A stretch of DNA of 64,000 bases from Corynebacterium pseudogenitalium (GCF_024453815.1 NZ_CP072934.1:2108001-2172000); one strand, 5' to 3'; shown: positions 52,825 to 61,723, counted from the stretch's first letter. Translations and numbers: made by a program. Notes: generated by a model not told the origin, from the sequence alone.

Positions 52825-52843
52825 TTAGGTCAGGGAGACCTAA
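52825..52843 (+). promoter_or_regulatory. DtxR-type iron box 2
   Basis: TTAGGTCAGGGAGACCTAA is a near-perfect palindrome with both DtxR half sites. It is 30 bp from box 1, about three helical turns, so two dimers could bind one face. Confidence 0.85.
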
Positions 52844-52879
52844 CGCGAAATTCTTTAACCACCTACGAAAGGTGCAACC

Positions 52880-53833
52880 TTGACACTCTTTACCCCTCGC
52901 GCCCTGAAGGGGATCGCAGCCACGTTCACTGCGGCGCTCATGCTTGCCAGCTGCTCCACCGGATCAAGCGATTCGACAACCGCTCCCGAAACCTCCAATG
53001 CCAACGGGTCAGAGGAGCGCATTGTGACAATGGGTCTCGGCGACGTCGATACGGTCCTTGCGCTCGGTGAACAACCGGTCGGTTACGCCACCTGGCAACA
53101 GGAAGGTTCGGGAGACCCTTCCGGACTTGGACCATGGGCCAAGGACAAACTCACAGTCGACCCAAACCCGATCCGGGATACGACCACCGAGTTAAGCACC
53201 GACACTGCCGAAAGAGTTGCCTCGCTCAACCCGACAAAGATCATTGCGGTGAACAGTGGTCTCGAAGCTGACAAGAAGGCGCTGCTCGAGCAAATTGCGC
53301 CAACTACCTTCCACTCGGATGCATACCAAGATTGGCAAGTGCCGTGGGATGAGCAGATTAAGGAAATCTCCAAGGCGTTGAATAAGGAAGCCGAAGGCGA
53401 AAAACTCATCGCCGATTCCGAGCAGGCTTTCCAAGATTTCCGCGAAGCTCACCCTGAGTTGCAAGGCAAAACAGCGGTAATCGGCATGCCTTACGACGGA
53501 AAGTTTGGCGTATACACCTCGGGCGACGGCCGCGGCTCCTTCATTGAAAAGCTTGGTTTCAAGATCCCAGAGAAGTTCAACGGCGATGGCTCCAGCTTCT
53601 TCCTCGACTGGTCGCCTGAAAACTACGTCGACTTCAACGACGTGGACTACCTCTTCGTGCTGGACTATTACGGCGCAATCGATGCGCTGAAGAACGACGA
53701 GAATTTCATGGACCTTGATGTCAACAAGCGTGGCGGGGTCTACTGGCTAGACACCGATACCGCCAATGCAATGAGCATGCCGAACCCCCTCACCATCCCG
53801 TACGCAATCGAGCAAATCAAAAAGTCGCTCTAG
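52880..53833 (+). CDS. Iron-siderophore-binding lipoprotein, second system
   Basis: This 317-residue protein has a signal peptide with lipobox MLASCS and the type III periplasmic-binding fold (LGDVDTVLALGEQPVGY, SLNPTKIIAVNSG). GAAAGG lies 7 nt before the TTG start at 52880. Two DtxR boxes upstream predict induction on iron starvation. It converges with the four-gene operon at 53855-57554, which supplies permeases, ATPase and a ferric-siderophore reductase, so the whole cassette forms one uptake system. Confidence 0.92.
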   Translation: MTLFTPRALKGIAATFTAALMLASCSTGSSDSTTAPETSNANGSEERIVTMGLGDVDTVLALGEQPVGYATWQQEGSGDPSGLGPWAKDKLTVDPNPIRDTTTELSTDTAERVASLNPTKIIAVNSGLEADKKALLEQIAPTTFHSDAYQDWQVPWDEQIKEISKALNKEAEGEKLIADSEQAFQDFREAHPELQGKTAVIGMPYDGKFGVYTSGDGRGSFIEKLGFKIPEKFNGDGSSFFLDWSPENYVDFNDVDYLFVLDYYGAIDALKNDENFMDLDVNKRGGVYWLDTDTANAMSMPNPLTIPYAIEQIKKSL

Positions 53834-53854
53834 AACACCAGGCGGAAGTGGTGC

Positions 53855-54625
53855 TTACCGGGGGACAACCAGTGGGCCCCCATTTACCGGGTCGGTTGCC
53901 ACGACAGCAGGCAGATCAAAAACGCTGTTCAGCAAAGTCTCCGTGACCACCTCGGCAGGCGCACCGACCGCACGAACCTCGCCACGCTGCATCACGATAA
54001 GTTGATCCGAGTAGCGTGCTGCGAGGTTCAAATCATGCAACACCATGAGCACGGTTCGCCCCTCTTGATCAGCGAGTCGACGTACGAGCGACAAGACCTC
54101 GACGGAGTGAGACAGGTCGAGGTATGTCGTCGGCTCGTCCAAAAACACGAGCGGAGTGTCCTGCGCCAAGACCATCGCGATCCAGGCACGCTGGCGCTGT
54201 CCGCCAGAAAGCCGTTCGAGTGGACGATCTGCAAACTCTGCAATATTGGTCAGTTCCATCACCGCATCAACCGCACGCGCATCCTCAGCAGAAGCCTGTC
54301 GTAGCCAAGACTGATGCGGGTGGCGTCCGCGGCTGACCAAGTCACGAACCGTCAGTCCCTCGGGGGCGACAGGCGTCTGTGGCAATACTGCTAGCTGACG
54401 CGCAATCTCTCGGCGCTTCATTTTCGACGTGTCTACGCCGTTCAGCATTACCGTGCCGCCATCGCGCGCAATAAGCCCTGCTGTAGCTCGCAACAGCGTT
54501 GACTTGCCGCAACCGTTGGGGCCGATGATTGTGGTGACACCGCCTTGGGGCACGTCGAGATCAATGCCGTCAACGATGACGGAAGCCCCATAACTCACCT
54601 TGAGATTTCGAACCTGAAGCATCAT
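53855..54625 (-). CDS. Iron-siderophore ABC transporter, ATP-binding protein, second system
   Basis: A 256-residue ABC ATPase with Walker A GPNGCGKSTLL at about residues 35-45, signature LSGGQRQRAW and Walker B PLVFLDEPTTYLD. It is of the FepC type. The start is one of two adjacent ATGs (54625 or 54622), overlapping the permease stop by 4 bp. It is the last gene of the operon that starts with the siderophore-interacting protein. Confidence 0.92.
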   Translation of the reverse strand: MMLQVRNLKVSYGASVIVDGIDLDVPQGGVTTIIGPNGCGKSTLLRATAGLIARDGGTVMLNGVDTSKMKRREIARQLAVLPQTPVAPEGLTVRDLVSRGRHPHQSWLRQASAEDARAVDAVMELTNIAEFADRPLERLSGGQRQRAWIAMVLAQDTPLVFLDEPTTYLDLSHSVEVLSLVRRLADQEGRTVLMVLHDLNLAARYSDQLIVMQRGEVRAVGAPAEVVTETLLNSVFDLPAVVATDPVNGGPLVVPR

Positions 54626-55617
54626 ACGGACACCTTTCGTGTTGCGCGTAGCAGTGTGTAGAGCAGTGCTGCGCCACCAATCGCAGTTGTAGCTATGCCC
54701 ACCGGCAAGTTCCCCGGCACCAGGGTGCGCACTGCTAAGTCTGCGCCAGACACAATCGCCGCGCCAGCGAGCATCGCTGTTCCTAAAGGTGGCGTTGCTG
54801 CTTGTGTGATCTTGCGTCCAATCTGTGGCGCAACAAACGCCACAAAAGCTATCGGACCAGACGCCGCGACGGCCACCGATGCCAGCACTACAGCCATGAG
54901 CATGAGGATGAGTTGCATATGCCGGGGCTCCACCCCGAGGCCAGCAGCCGTATCCTCCCCGAGCGAGAGCGCCTGCAGATTGAAGGCTGCCCACCGCAAG
55001 AACGGAACGACGACTGCCAGCGCAATAAGTACGGCGAGTGCATCGCGCCAGCTAGCAGAACCCACCGAGCCGGTCACCCACGCCTGCGCCTTGCCCACGT
55101 CACGATAGTCGGCGCGAACGAGCAGGAACGAGGTATATGCCATCGCCAGTGCATTGATAATGATCCCGGCGAAGACAAGCTGGAAAGACCCGAGACCCGC
55201 GCCACGGCTCAGCCACCAGATTGCCGCAGACACTGCTAATCCACCGAGGAACGCACTGAGCGGGACCCCCAGAAGATGCAGCAGCATTCCGGAGCTTCCA
55301 CCAGCAAGTAACGCAGTCAATGCGAAAGCGGAGGCACCCGAAGTGACGCCCAAGATGTCTGGGCTCGCCAATGGATTCCTCGTGATGGTCTGGAAGATCG
55401 CCCCCGCAAAACCAAGCGCAGCTCCTACTCCCAAAGCAGTTACCACCCGCGGCAGACGCCACTGAACAATCACCGTACGAGCCAATTCTGTGGATTGGCC
55501 CATGAGCGCAGAAGCGACATCCCGCACCGTAAGCCCGAAGTCCCCGACTATAACGCCGCCAAGGGCCGCGGCGAAAGCCAACACCGCAAGGACACCATTC
55601 GTCACGAAAACCCGCAT
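54622..55617 (-). CDS. Iron-siderophore ABC transporter, FecCD permease (second subunit)
   Basis: A 331-residue FecCD protein with about nine helices. It shows WRLPRVVTALGVGAALGFAG near residue 60 and AVAASGPIAFVAFVAPQIGR near 240. It forms a heterodimeric channel with the permease encoded just upstream. Its start overlaps the upstream permease stop and its stop overlaps the ATPase start, indicating coupled translation. Confidence 0.92.
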   Translation of the reverse strand: MRVFVTNGVLAVLAFAAALGGVIVGDFGLTVRDVASALMGQSTELARTVIVQWRLPRVVTALGVGAALGFAGAIFQTITRNPLASPDILGVTSGASAFALTALLAGGSSGMLLHLLGVPLSAFLGGLAVSAAIWWLSRGAGLGSFQLVFAGIIINALAMAYTSFLLVRADYRDVGKAQAWVTGSVGSASWRDALAVLIALAVVVPFLRWAAFNLQALSLGEDTAAGLGVEPRHMQLILMLMAVVLASVAVAASGPIAFVAFVAPQIGRKITQAATPPLGTAMLAGAAIVSGADLAVRTLVPGNLPVGIATTAIGGAALLYTLLRATRKVSV

Positions 55618-56639
55618 CACAGTTTCGCCCCTTTGCGCAAGAGGTACAGGGCAAATGGGGCACCAACGAAGGCGAGCGTGATGCCCACCTGCAATTCGCC
55701 GGGCCTGGCGATGACGCGGCCGATAACGTCGGCAAGCAAAAGCAACGTGGCCCCAGCCAACGCGGAACACGGTAGTACCCAGCGGTAATCGGGCCCCGTG
55801 AAGGCGCGCACAAGGTGTGGAACAACCAGACCGACGAACCCGATTGGGCCCGCCCCAGCCACCGCGGCACCCGTGAGCAATGCAACCAGGACGATGCCCA
55901 CGGCCCGCGAGAGGGGGACGCTCACGCCAAGTGCGCTTGCCACATCGTCTCCCAAGTTCAGGAGGTTCACCCTGTTTGCCATGGCGAAGGCCCCCACTAG
56001 TCCGAGGAGAATCACCGGGGCAAGCACCGCGACCACCTGCATGTCGCGCCCAGCGATAGCGCCCGCCGTCCAAAACCGCATCTCGTTGAGGCTTTGTGTA
56101 TTGGTCAGCACGATGCCGCTGGTGAGCGCACTACAAACCGCGCCCAGCGCAGAACCACCGAGCACAACCATGATCGGGCTCGATCCCAGGCTCCTCATAC
56201 TGAGTGTGAACACGAGCGCCACCGCAAGTATTGCGCCGAGGAATCCCACCCCAACAGTGCCCAACACCGTCATTGAGCCATGAAAGGAAATGGCTGCAGC
56301 CACCGCAAGCGCCGCACCAGGGCCTACACCCAGCAAGTTTGTGTCCGCGAGCGGGTTTCGAGTGTGCCCCTGCAGCAACGCCCCCGCTGTGCCCAACGCT
56401 GCCCCCACCAACAGGCCGAGCAGGGTGCGCGGAACCCGAAGCTGTGCAATGATCTTCGCCTCGTCGCTGGAGGCCTCAAGCCTCTCGGCTCCTCCCGAGA
56501 ATGCCAACACAATTCCGTCGCGAACCGCGCCCAACGTCGCCCCGAAACCCATTTCACGCGCCCCGAACAGAAGAGACACTAATGCCGCGCACACGGTGGA
56601 AGCCGCAAGGAAAGCGACAAGCCCTACACGTTTATCCAC
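55617..56639 (-). CDS. Iron-siderophore ABC transporter, FecCD permease (first subunit)
   Basis: A 340-residue FecCD protein with about nine helices. It shows LRVPRTLLGLLVGAALGTAG at about residues 68-87 and GPIGFVGLVVPHLVR at about 263-277. It follows the siderophore-interacting protein gene by 12 bp. The pairing with a second permease matches FepDG-type systems. Confidence 0.92.
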   Translation of the reverse strand: MDKRVGLVAFLAASTVCAALVSLLFGAREMGFGATLGAVRDGIVLAFSGGAERLEASSDEAKIIAQLRVPRTLLGLLVGAALGTAGALLQGHTRNPLADTNLLGVGPGAALAVAAAISFHGSMTVLGTVGVGFLGAILAVALVFTLSMRSLGSSPIMVVLGGSALGAVCSALTSGIVLTNTQSLNEMRFWTAGAIAGRDMQVVAVLAPVILLGLVGAFAMANRVNLLNLGDDVASALGVSVPLSRAVGIVLVALLTGAAVAGAGPIGFVGLVVPHLVRAFTGPDYRWVLPCSALAGATLLLLADVIGRVIARPGELQVGITLAFVGAPFALYLLRKGAKL

Positions 56640-56651
56640 TTTGTAACCCCG

Positions 56652-57554
56652 TTATCGCCAATACCCCATAAACGACACGTGGTGGCGAGGCACACCCGCC
56701 TCTTTCACCAGGAGCCGCCGCATCGCCGTCACAGCCGTGTTCTTCCCTGCGATCCAGTAATAGGTGTGCCCTGCAGTATCCGACGTGGGACCTATCAATT
56801 CTCCACTGCTGGAATACGTGGGTGTCTCCCAGACTTCATCGAGCTGGGCTTCATCCACAAGACCAGGTTCTCCATTTTCCAACGAAGCGGAGGCACAACG
56901 GGATCCAACTTCCTGTTTCAGCTGCGCAAGAAGCAAGCCTCCATAGTCGAAGTCCCCCTCTGCACGAAAATGCCACCGGACATCAACCTGTGAAGGGAAG
57001 TCGATGGGCAGGTGATTGCCGGCGGGCACCTCGATATCAACCGAACCAGCGAGCCCCTCGGGCCAATCCTCCAGGATACGAGCCATTGCAGGCAACGCGG
57101 TTTCATCGCCGTAAAGACGGGCAATCCCAGCAGATCCGGGGTTAAATTCAATACCAACACCGGAATCATCGTCGCGGGTTGGTCCAATAATCAGCAGCTG
57201 CTGTCCAGGGTGAGCGTCTTGTGCCCACGCCGAGGCGGGACCGGGACTATCGCTGTGCAAAACAAAATCCACATCCACTTCGTCAGGGCTGTCAGCACTT
57301 CGCCGGAACTCCCGAATGGAATAGGTACGCAGGTGTCCGCGCGTGTGCTCCGGCATCGCACGCCATGTGTCCCACCACCCCTCTTCGGGAAGCTCGAACA
57401 GACCGCTGGCAGGCGGGATCAGCAGCTTGATACGCAAATCTCTGATCGGAACGGCGGGCCCCATGGCGTCGATCCCGGTGAACGTCACCCGCTGGAAACT
57501 CGGCGCAATACGTTCACTCCGGACGACGGTTGCAAGAAAAGACCTAAAACTCAC
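56652..57554 (-). CDS. Siderophore-interacting protein (FAD-dependent ferric-siderophore reductase)
   Basis: The 300-residue protein has the ferredoxin-reductase-like fold. The FAD-binding tract HLRTYSIREFRR is at about residue 78. The C-terminal tract WIAGKNTAVTAMRRLLVKEA and the final GYWR are diagnostic of SIP proteins. It reduces ferric siderophore in the cytoplasm to release iron. A DtxR box at 57567-57585 lies 12 bp upstream of the start. It is the first gene of the operon down to 53855. Confidence 0.93.
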   Translation of the reverse strand: MSFRSFLATVVRSERIAPSFQRVTFTGIDAMGPAVPIRDLRIKLLIPPASGLFELPEEGWWDTWRAMPEHTRGHLRTYSIREFRRSADSPDEVDVDFVLHSDSPGPASAWAQDAHPGQQLLIIGPTRDDDSGVGIEFNPGSAGIARLYGDETALPAMARILEDWPEGLAGSVDIEVPAGNHLPIDFPSQVDVRWHFRAEGDFDYGGLLLAQLKQEVGSRCASASLENGEPGLVDEAQLDEVWETPTYSSSGELIGPTSDTAGHTYYWIAGKNTAVTAMRRLLVKEAGVPRHHVSFMGYWR

Positions 57555-57566
57555 CCCGTAAATTAT

Positions 57567-57585
57567 ATAGGCTTGCCTAACCTAT
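57567..57585 (-). promoter_or_regulatory. DtxR-type iron box at the SIP promoter
   Basis: ATAGGCTTGCCTAACCTAT is close to the DtxR consensus. It lies just before the siderophore-interacting protein gene and can block its promoter or transcription start. Confidence 0.82.
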
Positions 57586-57910
57586 AGAAAGTGTGAAGCG
57601 CGCAGTCCCCTAGCGCCCGCGTAGCTGGAGTCGGCTAGCCACCTTCAAAGCAGGTGACAGCAGGGGCATCATCAACCGCTACCTCGTATCGACGTTCGTC
57701 GACCCGGCGAAGTAAAAGGCGGATACATTCTCTTTAGCGATGGGTAGGACGCACTGATCGGAACCAGTTTGGTGCTTGTCCGACGCAAGCGGCCCTGAGC
57801 TTCCCTGTCACCAGGAGTGAGCGCGCTCGTTGTTCATATCGTCGTCGGCACCCATCCATTAAGCTCTGACACAGTGATTTCGACCCGCCATTTCGTCTGA
57901 AGGGAATAAC
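57586..57910. other. Gap with CBS remnant and 38-bp repeat
   Basis: The 38-bp repeat and a CBS-type C-terminal end (57670-57715) are the only recognisable content. The rest (57716-57910) holds the upstream region of the PspC gene, with GAAGGGAATAAC before its ATG. Confidence 0.55.
57670..57715 (+). pseudogene. Remnant of a CBS-domain C-terminus, with right copy of the 38-bp repeat
   Basis: The frame reads INRYLVSTFVDPAK and then TAA at 57713. The first 38 bp (57670-57707) are identical to 52729-52766, while the sequence before and after differs. It is the tail of a second, otherwise lost gene of the same family or the far side of an insertion that split one gene. Confidence 0.7.
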
Positions 57911-58132
57911 ATGCGCAGGCCTTACTACAGGACATCACGCGGACGCGTCATTGCAGGGGTCTGTGCAGGGCTCGCAGAACGCTACGGTCGCAGCCCAGAC
58001 ACAATCCGTTGGTGGTATGCAGTAGCGCAACTATTTAGCTTGCCCGCCATTGCCACCTATATCCTCCAGTGGTTGTTGTATCCGCTCGACGATAACCCTG
58101 AGCCGCCGGAAACTGAGCAACCTGCAAGCTGA
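57911..58132 (+). CDS. PspC domain-containing small membrane protein
   Basis: The 73-residue protein is a PspC domain. RGRVIAGVCAGLAERYGRSPDTIRW is the basic N-terminal part and the following hydrophobic stretch (LFSLPAIATYILQWLLYPLDD) the membrane segment. The tail is acidic and Pro-rich. PspC proteins respond to envelope stress. GAAGGGA lies 6 nt before the ATG at 57911. Confidence 0.88.
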   Translation: MRRPYYRTSRGRVIAGVCAGLAERYGRSPDTIRWWYAVAQLFSLPAIATYILQWLLYPLDDNPEPPETEQPAS

Positions 58133-58266
58133 CCAGCCAAGAGACGAGGTGGCGTGCCAGGTACCGCGCCCCACCGAATCTATCGGCAACGTCCTACACG
58201 TACAGGTGCAGTCCCGTACATTTATGGCATACCTATTAGTAGCTACATGCCGCTAGGTGTTTCCAC

Positions 58267-58983
58267 ATGTTTCATTTCCTTCCGTTACTAGCCATCCTTC
58301 TCGATTACTTCCTCGAAGTTCCGGATGCAGCATCGGAGCCAGAGTCACCGTTAGCGAGCATCATCAGCGTCTTTGGACCGTATTCGGCGTTGGTGTTTGG
58401 AATAGCCGCGCTGCTTTTGCGACCGCTACCCCGGAAGTTTTCGATTATCGCCAGCGCAGCCGGCCTGCTGGGCCTCATCGCAATCATTGTGCCCATGGTC
58501 CTGGCCCCCAGCCCAGAATCGTTTATACACGTTTGGATTCCGCTTCCGGCAGGGTTACTGCTCGCAGGAATCTACGTCCTCATCATTTCCCACATAGAGC
58601 AGGCCAATCCCGTGTTAGTACTTCATCAAGACACGAGCAGGCTATCGATGCCCGGCGCGATCACGGCCGCTTTTCTCATTCTTACTGCGGGGCGGCTACT
58701 CACTGCCCATGCGTGGCCGTCCCCGGAGGCAATCTTGGTAGGCACCGTCTGCACCCTGGCCACGCTCGCGTTTTATGAGATGAATTGGAAGTACCTGGTT
58801 GGCGCTGTGGTCATTATTCAAGCTGCGCAAATGTTTTATTCCGTACTCCCGGTCGAGGCATACATGCTCCACGAGGTGCAGCTTGCCGTCAAGGTTGCTT
58901 GCATTCTCGAGATTATCCGCGCAGGCACCCGCGAACATCTACTGAAGCAAGCATCGCGCAGCGAATCCCCGCGCAGCTGCTGA
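58267..58983 (+). CDS. Polytopic membrane protein of unknown function
   Basis: A 238-residue protein with about seven membrane helices. No family is recognised. It begins MFHFLPLLAILLDYFLEVPD. No strong Shine-Dalgarno precedes the ATG. The codon use is less biased than in core genes. Position next to PspC suggests nothing specific. Confidence 0.65.
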   Translation: MFHFLPLLAILLDYFLEVPDAASEPESPLASIISVFGPYSALVFGIAALLLRPLPRKFSIIASAAGLLGLIAIIVPMVLAPSPESFIHVWIPLPAGLLLAGIYVLIISHIEQANPVLVLHQDTSRLSMPGAITAAFLILTAGRLLTAHAWPSPEAILVGTVCTLATLAFYEMNWKYLVGAVVIIQAAQMFYSVLPVEAYMLHEVQLAVKVACILEIIRAGTREHLLKQASRSESPRSC

Positions 58984-59363
58984 GGAAAAACGTGTAAGCG
59001 TGGCTTGTGCCTTCCGGCGGATCTGCACCGATCAGATCGATAGCACTACCCGCTCATAGTCTTCTACCAGCACGTTCGGCACTTTGAAATGGTTTCACTC
59101 GTCATTTTGGAGGTCCATCCCCACCGACAGCACAAAGCCCTCAACCGAGCGCCCATGCCACTTCGCCCTGACAGATGCTCTAGACACTGCCATCATGCCC
59201 AGGCTGGCAATTGTTCACCCATTCGGTACAGATGGTGAGGCAATCATTGGGAGCAGGTGCGCTTTCCACCTATCCTTTGATGTTGCTTCAAATAGCAAAG
59301 GATAGATGTCTAAGTTTATAGGTTGGGTACGACATCACAACTTTGCATGCTAACTTATGACGT
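58984..59363. other. Gap upstream of the Fic gene with a copy of the ATPase-upstream repeat
   Basis: No gene is supported. A 31-bp block at 59079-59109 is identical to 51996-52026, but the tandem array is not extended here. The right half is AT-rich and should hold the Fic promoter. Confidence 0.55.
59079..59109. repeat. Second copy of the ATPase-upstream repeat unit
   Basis: Identical over 31 bp to 51996-52026: GCACTTTGAAATGG, then TTTCACTCGTCATTTTG. It is a single unit plus the beginning of another. Confidence 0.85.
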
Positions 59364-60533
59364 ATGGTGTGGCCGAGTGTGACTTATGAGACTTTGCCGT
59401 GGCAGGCTGCAACCGAGAATATATCGCGTCGGGCGCAGCTACGTACGCCGCGAAAATACGAGAGCGCCATAGTCCCGCGCATCGCTAACGAGGAATTGCA
59501 GCTACGCCCTGAAACGCTTGCAGCCGCGGATCGAGCAACCATCGCGGTGACGCGTTTCGACGCCACACACGCCACAGACCTCATTCCTTTTATCCCACTT
59601 TTGCTGCGCGGTGAAGCCGTCGCATCGAGTAGAATTGAACAACTTACCTCCTCGTCTCGCAAGATATTTGAAGCGGAACTTTCTGGTTCGGGGTCGGCCA
59701 ATGCAAAGCTGATCGTGGCGAATGTTCGACAGATGCAACGGGTGATTGCAGTTGATACAGCAACAACTGAAACGTTGTTGGCGATGCACAGTGTGCTTCT
59801 GCAGGACGCTGCACCGAGAATCGCAGGTCGACTGCGCGAGCAGCCGGTGTGGATCGGTGGACCGGACAACCACCACCCGGGCGGTGCATTGTTCGTTCCG
59901 CCGCACCACGATCATGTACCGGAGCTGTTGGCGGATCTGGAGAGGTTCATGTCGCGCCGCGACATCCCAGCGTTGGCGCAGGCCGCGATTACACACGCTC
60001 AGTTGGAAACCATCCACCCCTTCGCGGACGGAAACGGGAGGACAGGGAGAGCCCTCGTTCATGTGTTGCTGAAAACCCACGGCATCAGTGTCAATGGGTC
60101 GGTGCCAATCTCTGCAGGTTTGCTGTCCCATATTGATGACTACTTTGCTGCACTGGACGCATACCGGCAAGGTGACGCCGACCAAATCGTCAACCTTTTC
60201 GCAGCAAGTGCGCTCGAAGCCGTCGAGTACGGCACGTGGATCGCAGATGAACTGAATACGCTGCTGGATGAGTGGAAGCAACAGTTGACCGCACGCTCCG
60301 ATGCCCTTGTATGGAGAGTGCTCCCGTTGTTGTTGCAGCGGCCGGTAATCACCACGCGGATTGTGGTAGAGGAATTAGGAGCGACGCAGACCTCAGCAGG
60401 AAATGCGCTCGAAGCACTCGCGCAGGCCGGCATCGTTACCGGAGCACAGCTGGACAGACGCACCCGCGCCTGGCGAGCCCCCGACGTGTTGGATTTGCTC
60501 AATGAGTTCGCCGAGCAGAGGCGACGCACTTGA
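59364..60533 (+). CDS. Fic/DOC family protein
   Basis: The 389-residue protein has the full Fic motif HPFADGNGRTGR at about residue 217, so it should be active in AMP transfer. An N-terminal helix (VASSRIEQLTSS, about residue 90) resembles the inhibitory S/T-x-x-x-E-G/N helix but has Gln after Glu. The C-terminus has a winged-helix-like domain (VVEELGATQTSAGNALEAL). Such proteins modify targets such as gyrase or act with antitoxins. No separate antitoxin gene is seen, in keeping with the built-in helix. Confidence 0.9.
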   Translation: MVWPSVTYETLPWQAATENISRRAQLRTPRKYESAIVPRIANEELQLRPETLAAADRATIAVTRFDATHATDLIPFIPLLLRGEAVASSRIEQLTSSSRKIFEAELSGSGSANAKLIVANVRQMQRVIAVDTATTETLLAMHSVLLQDAAPRIAGRLREQPVWIGGPDNHHPGGALFVPPHHDHVPELLADLERFMSRRDIPALAQAAITHAQLETIHPFADGNGRTGRALVHVLLKTHGISVNGSVPISAGLLSHIDDYFAALDAYRQGDADQIVNLFAASALEAVEYGTWIADELNTLLDEWKQQLTARSDALVWRVLPLLLQRPVITTRIVVEELGATQTSAGNALEALAQAGIVTGAQLDRRTRAWRAPDVLDLLNEFAEQRRRT

Positions 60534-60554
60534 GGCGCAGAGCCCAGCGCCGCG

Positions 60555-60716
60555 ATGCCTTCGGCAAGAATCACTTGGTTGACTTTGATGGCAACGGCGA
60601 CGCTGGCATGCATCACACTGATCGTGGCAGGACCTGTGCCGAATATTCTGTGGGCCGCGCTGGTGGGCGCAGCCGCTGGCTGCCTGGTACGCATCACCGA
60701 TAGGAAGAAGCCGTAG
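60555..60716 (+). CDS. 53-residue membrane peptide
   Basis: An ATG at 60555 opens a frame to the TAG at 60716. It encodes two hydrophobic segments (LTLMATATLACITLIVAG and ILWAALVGAAAGCLV) and a basic C-terminus RITDRKKP. It begins 21 bp after the Fic stop. No Shine-Dalgarno is clear. I recognise no family, and it may be a coincidence of frame. Confidence 0.45.
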   Translation: MPSARITWLTLMATATLACITLIVAGPVPNILWAALVGAAAGCLVRITDRKKP

Positions 60717-60805
60717 CGTAGGGCCAAGAGCTGCGCGCACCAAATCCCCGAATTTCCCTTAGTGTCAGGATGGTTGTGAACGTCAATCCATAGGAGGTTT
60801 TGTTC

Positions 60806-61723
60806 ATGACCGACCCACAGTTGCCTGAGTTGGTGCCGTCAGCGTTGACGTCACCACCGACCGTTGCAACCCCGGTAAGGACCCACGGGGGCAAGACTAA
60901 AACATCACGCGAGGAAGTCAAAGAGATCCTAGCAATGCCACCGCGTGTGCTGGCAGCGGGGCAAGTACTCGATGAAGACACGTTGGCCTCACTTCAAGCA
61001 GTAGCAGTCGTGTTCTCCCCGTACCGCACTACTGGCTCTGGCAGGTGGTTTCATCCAGCACAGCAGCGACAAATGATCACGATTTATAACCGGTTGCCGT
61101 ACGGCACGAAAGGCCCATGGTGCACCCGACAGGCAATCCAGTCTTGCGATATCAAGCGCTGGGCCCGCGCATTACAGTTATCAAAGTCCACCACTGATGG
61201 TTTAGATGGTATTCAACGAGCCAAACGCAGCGTTGATGAAGCATATCGGGGAAGGTATTCACCTGACTACATCCGTGAGATGGCCATTGAATATCAGCTG
61301 GTGCCGTATGGCCAGAAAGAAGCGTGGTTGATTGAACATGGACTTGCTGACCACACCGTGCGACGCTGGACAGCAATGGTTGCCGATGGTGATCTCACCA
61401 CGCGTACTACACCAAGGAGGATTGGAACATTGACGATGGATGAGTGCGTTGAAATCCAGCAGTTACGCAAGGAAGTCTCCGCGTTGATGCAGCAAAAGCG
61501 CAAGCTCGAACTCGATGCGAAGCGTCGGGAGGAAGCTATGCAGCGTGCCCTGGATAAGGCAACAGAAAGAGCAGAGCGGGCTGAACTAGCCACTGATGTG
61601 TTGGGAAAAGCTTTAGCGACCATGCCAGGGCAACATGGCGTGGACTCAAACGTGGCGGAAGAGTCCTCACTCAAGACCAACAACGCCTCTACGACCAAGG
61701 ACAACACGCAGAAGAAACACTGA
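60806..61723 (+). CDS. IS3-like transposase subunit OrfA
   Basis: A 305-residue protein with two helix-turn-helix-like regions (tracts YSPDYIREMAIEYQLVPYGQKEAWL and DHTVRRW) and a C-terminal coiled coil (LRKEVSALMQQKRKLELDAKR), as in IS3 OrfA proteins. It is much longer than the usual 100 residues. AGGAGG lies 8 nt before the ATG at 60806. The slippery G GGA AAA (61603-61609) would move ribosomes into the orfB frame, giving a fused transposase. Confidence 0.85.
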   Translation: MTDPQLPELVPSALTSPPTVATPVRTHGGKTKTSREEVKEILAMPPRVLAAGQVLDEDTLASLQAVAVVFSPYRTTGSGRWFHPAQQRQMITIYNRLPYGTKGPWCTRQAIQSCDIKRWARALQLSKSTTDGLDGIQRAKRSVDEAYRGRYSPDYIREMAIEYQLVPYGQKEAWLIEHGLADHTVRRWTAMVADGDLTTRTTPRRIGTLTMDECVEIQQLRKEVSALMQQKRKLELDAKRREEAMQRALDKATERAERAELATDVLGKALATMPGQHGVDSNVAEESSLKTNNASTTKDNTQKKH

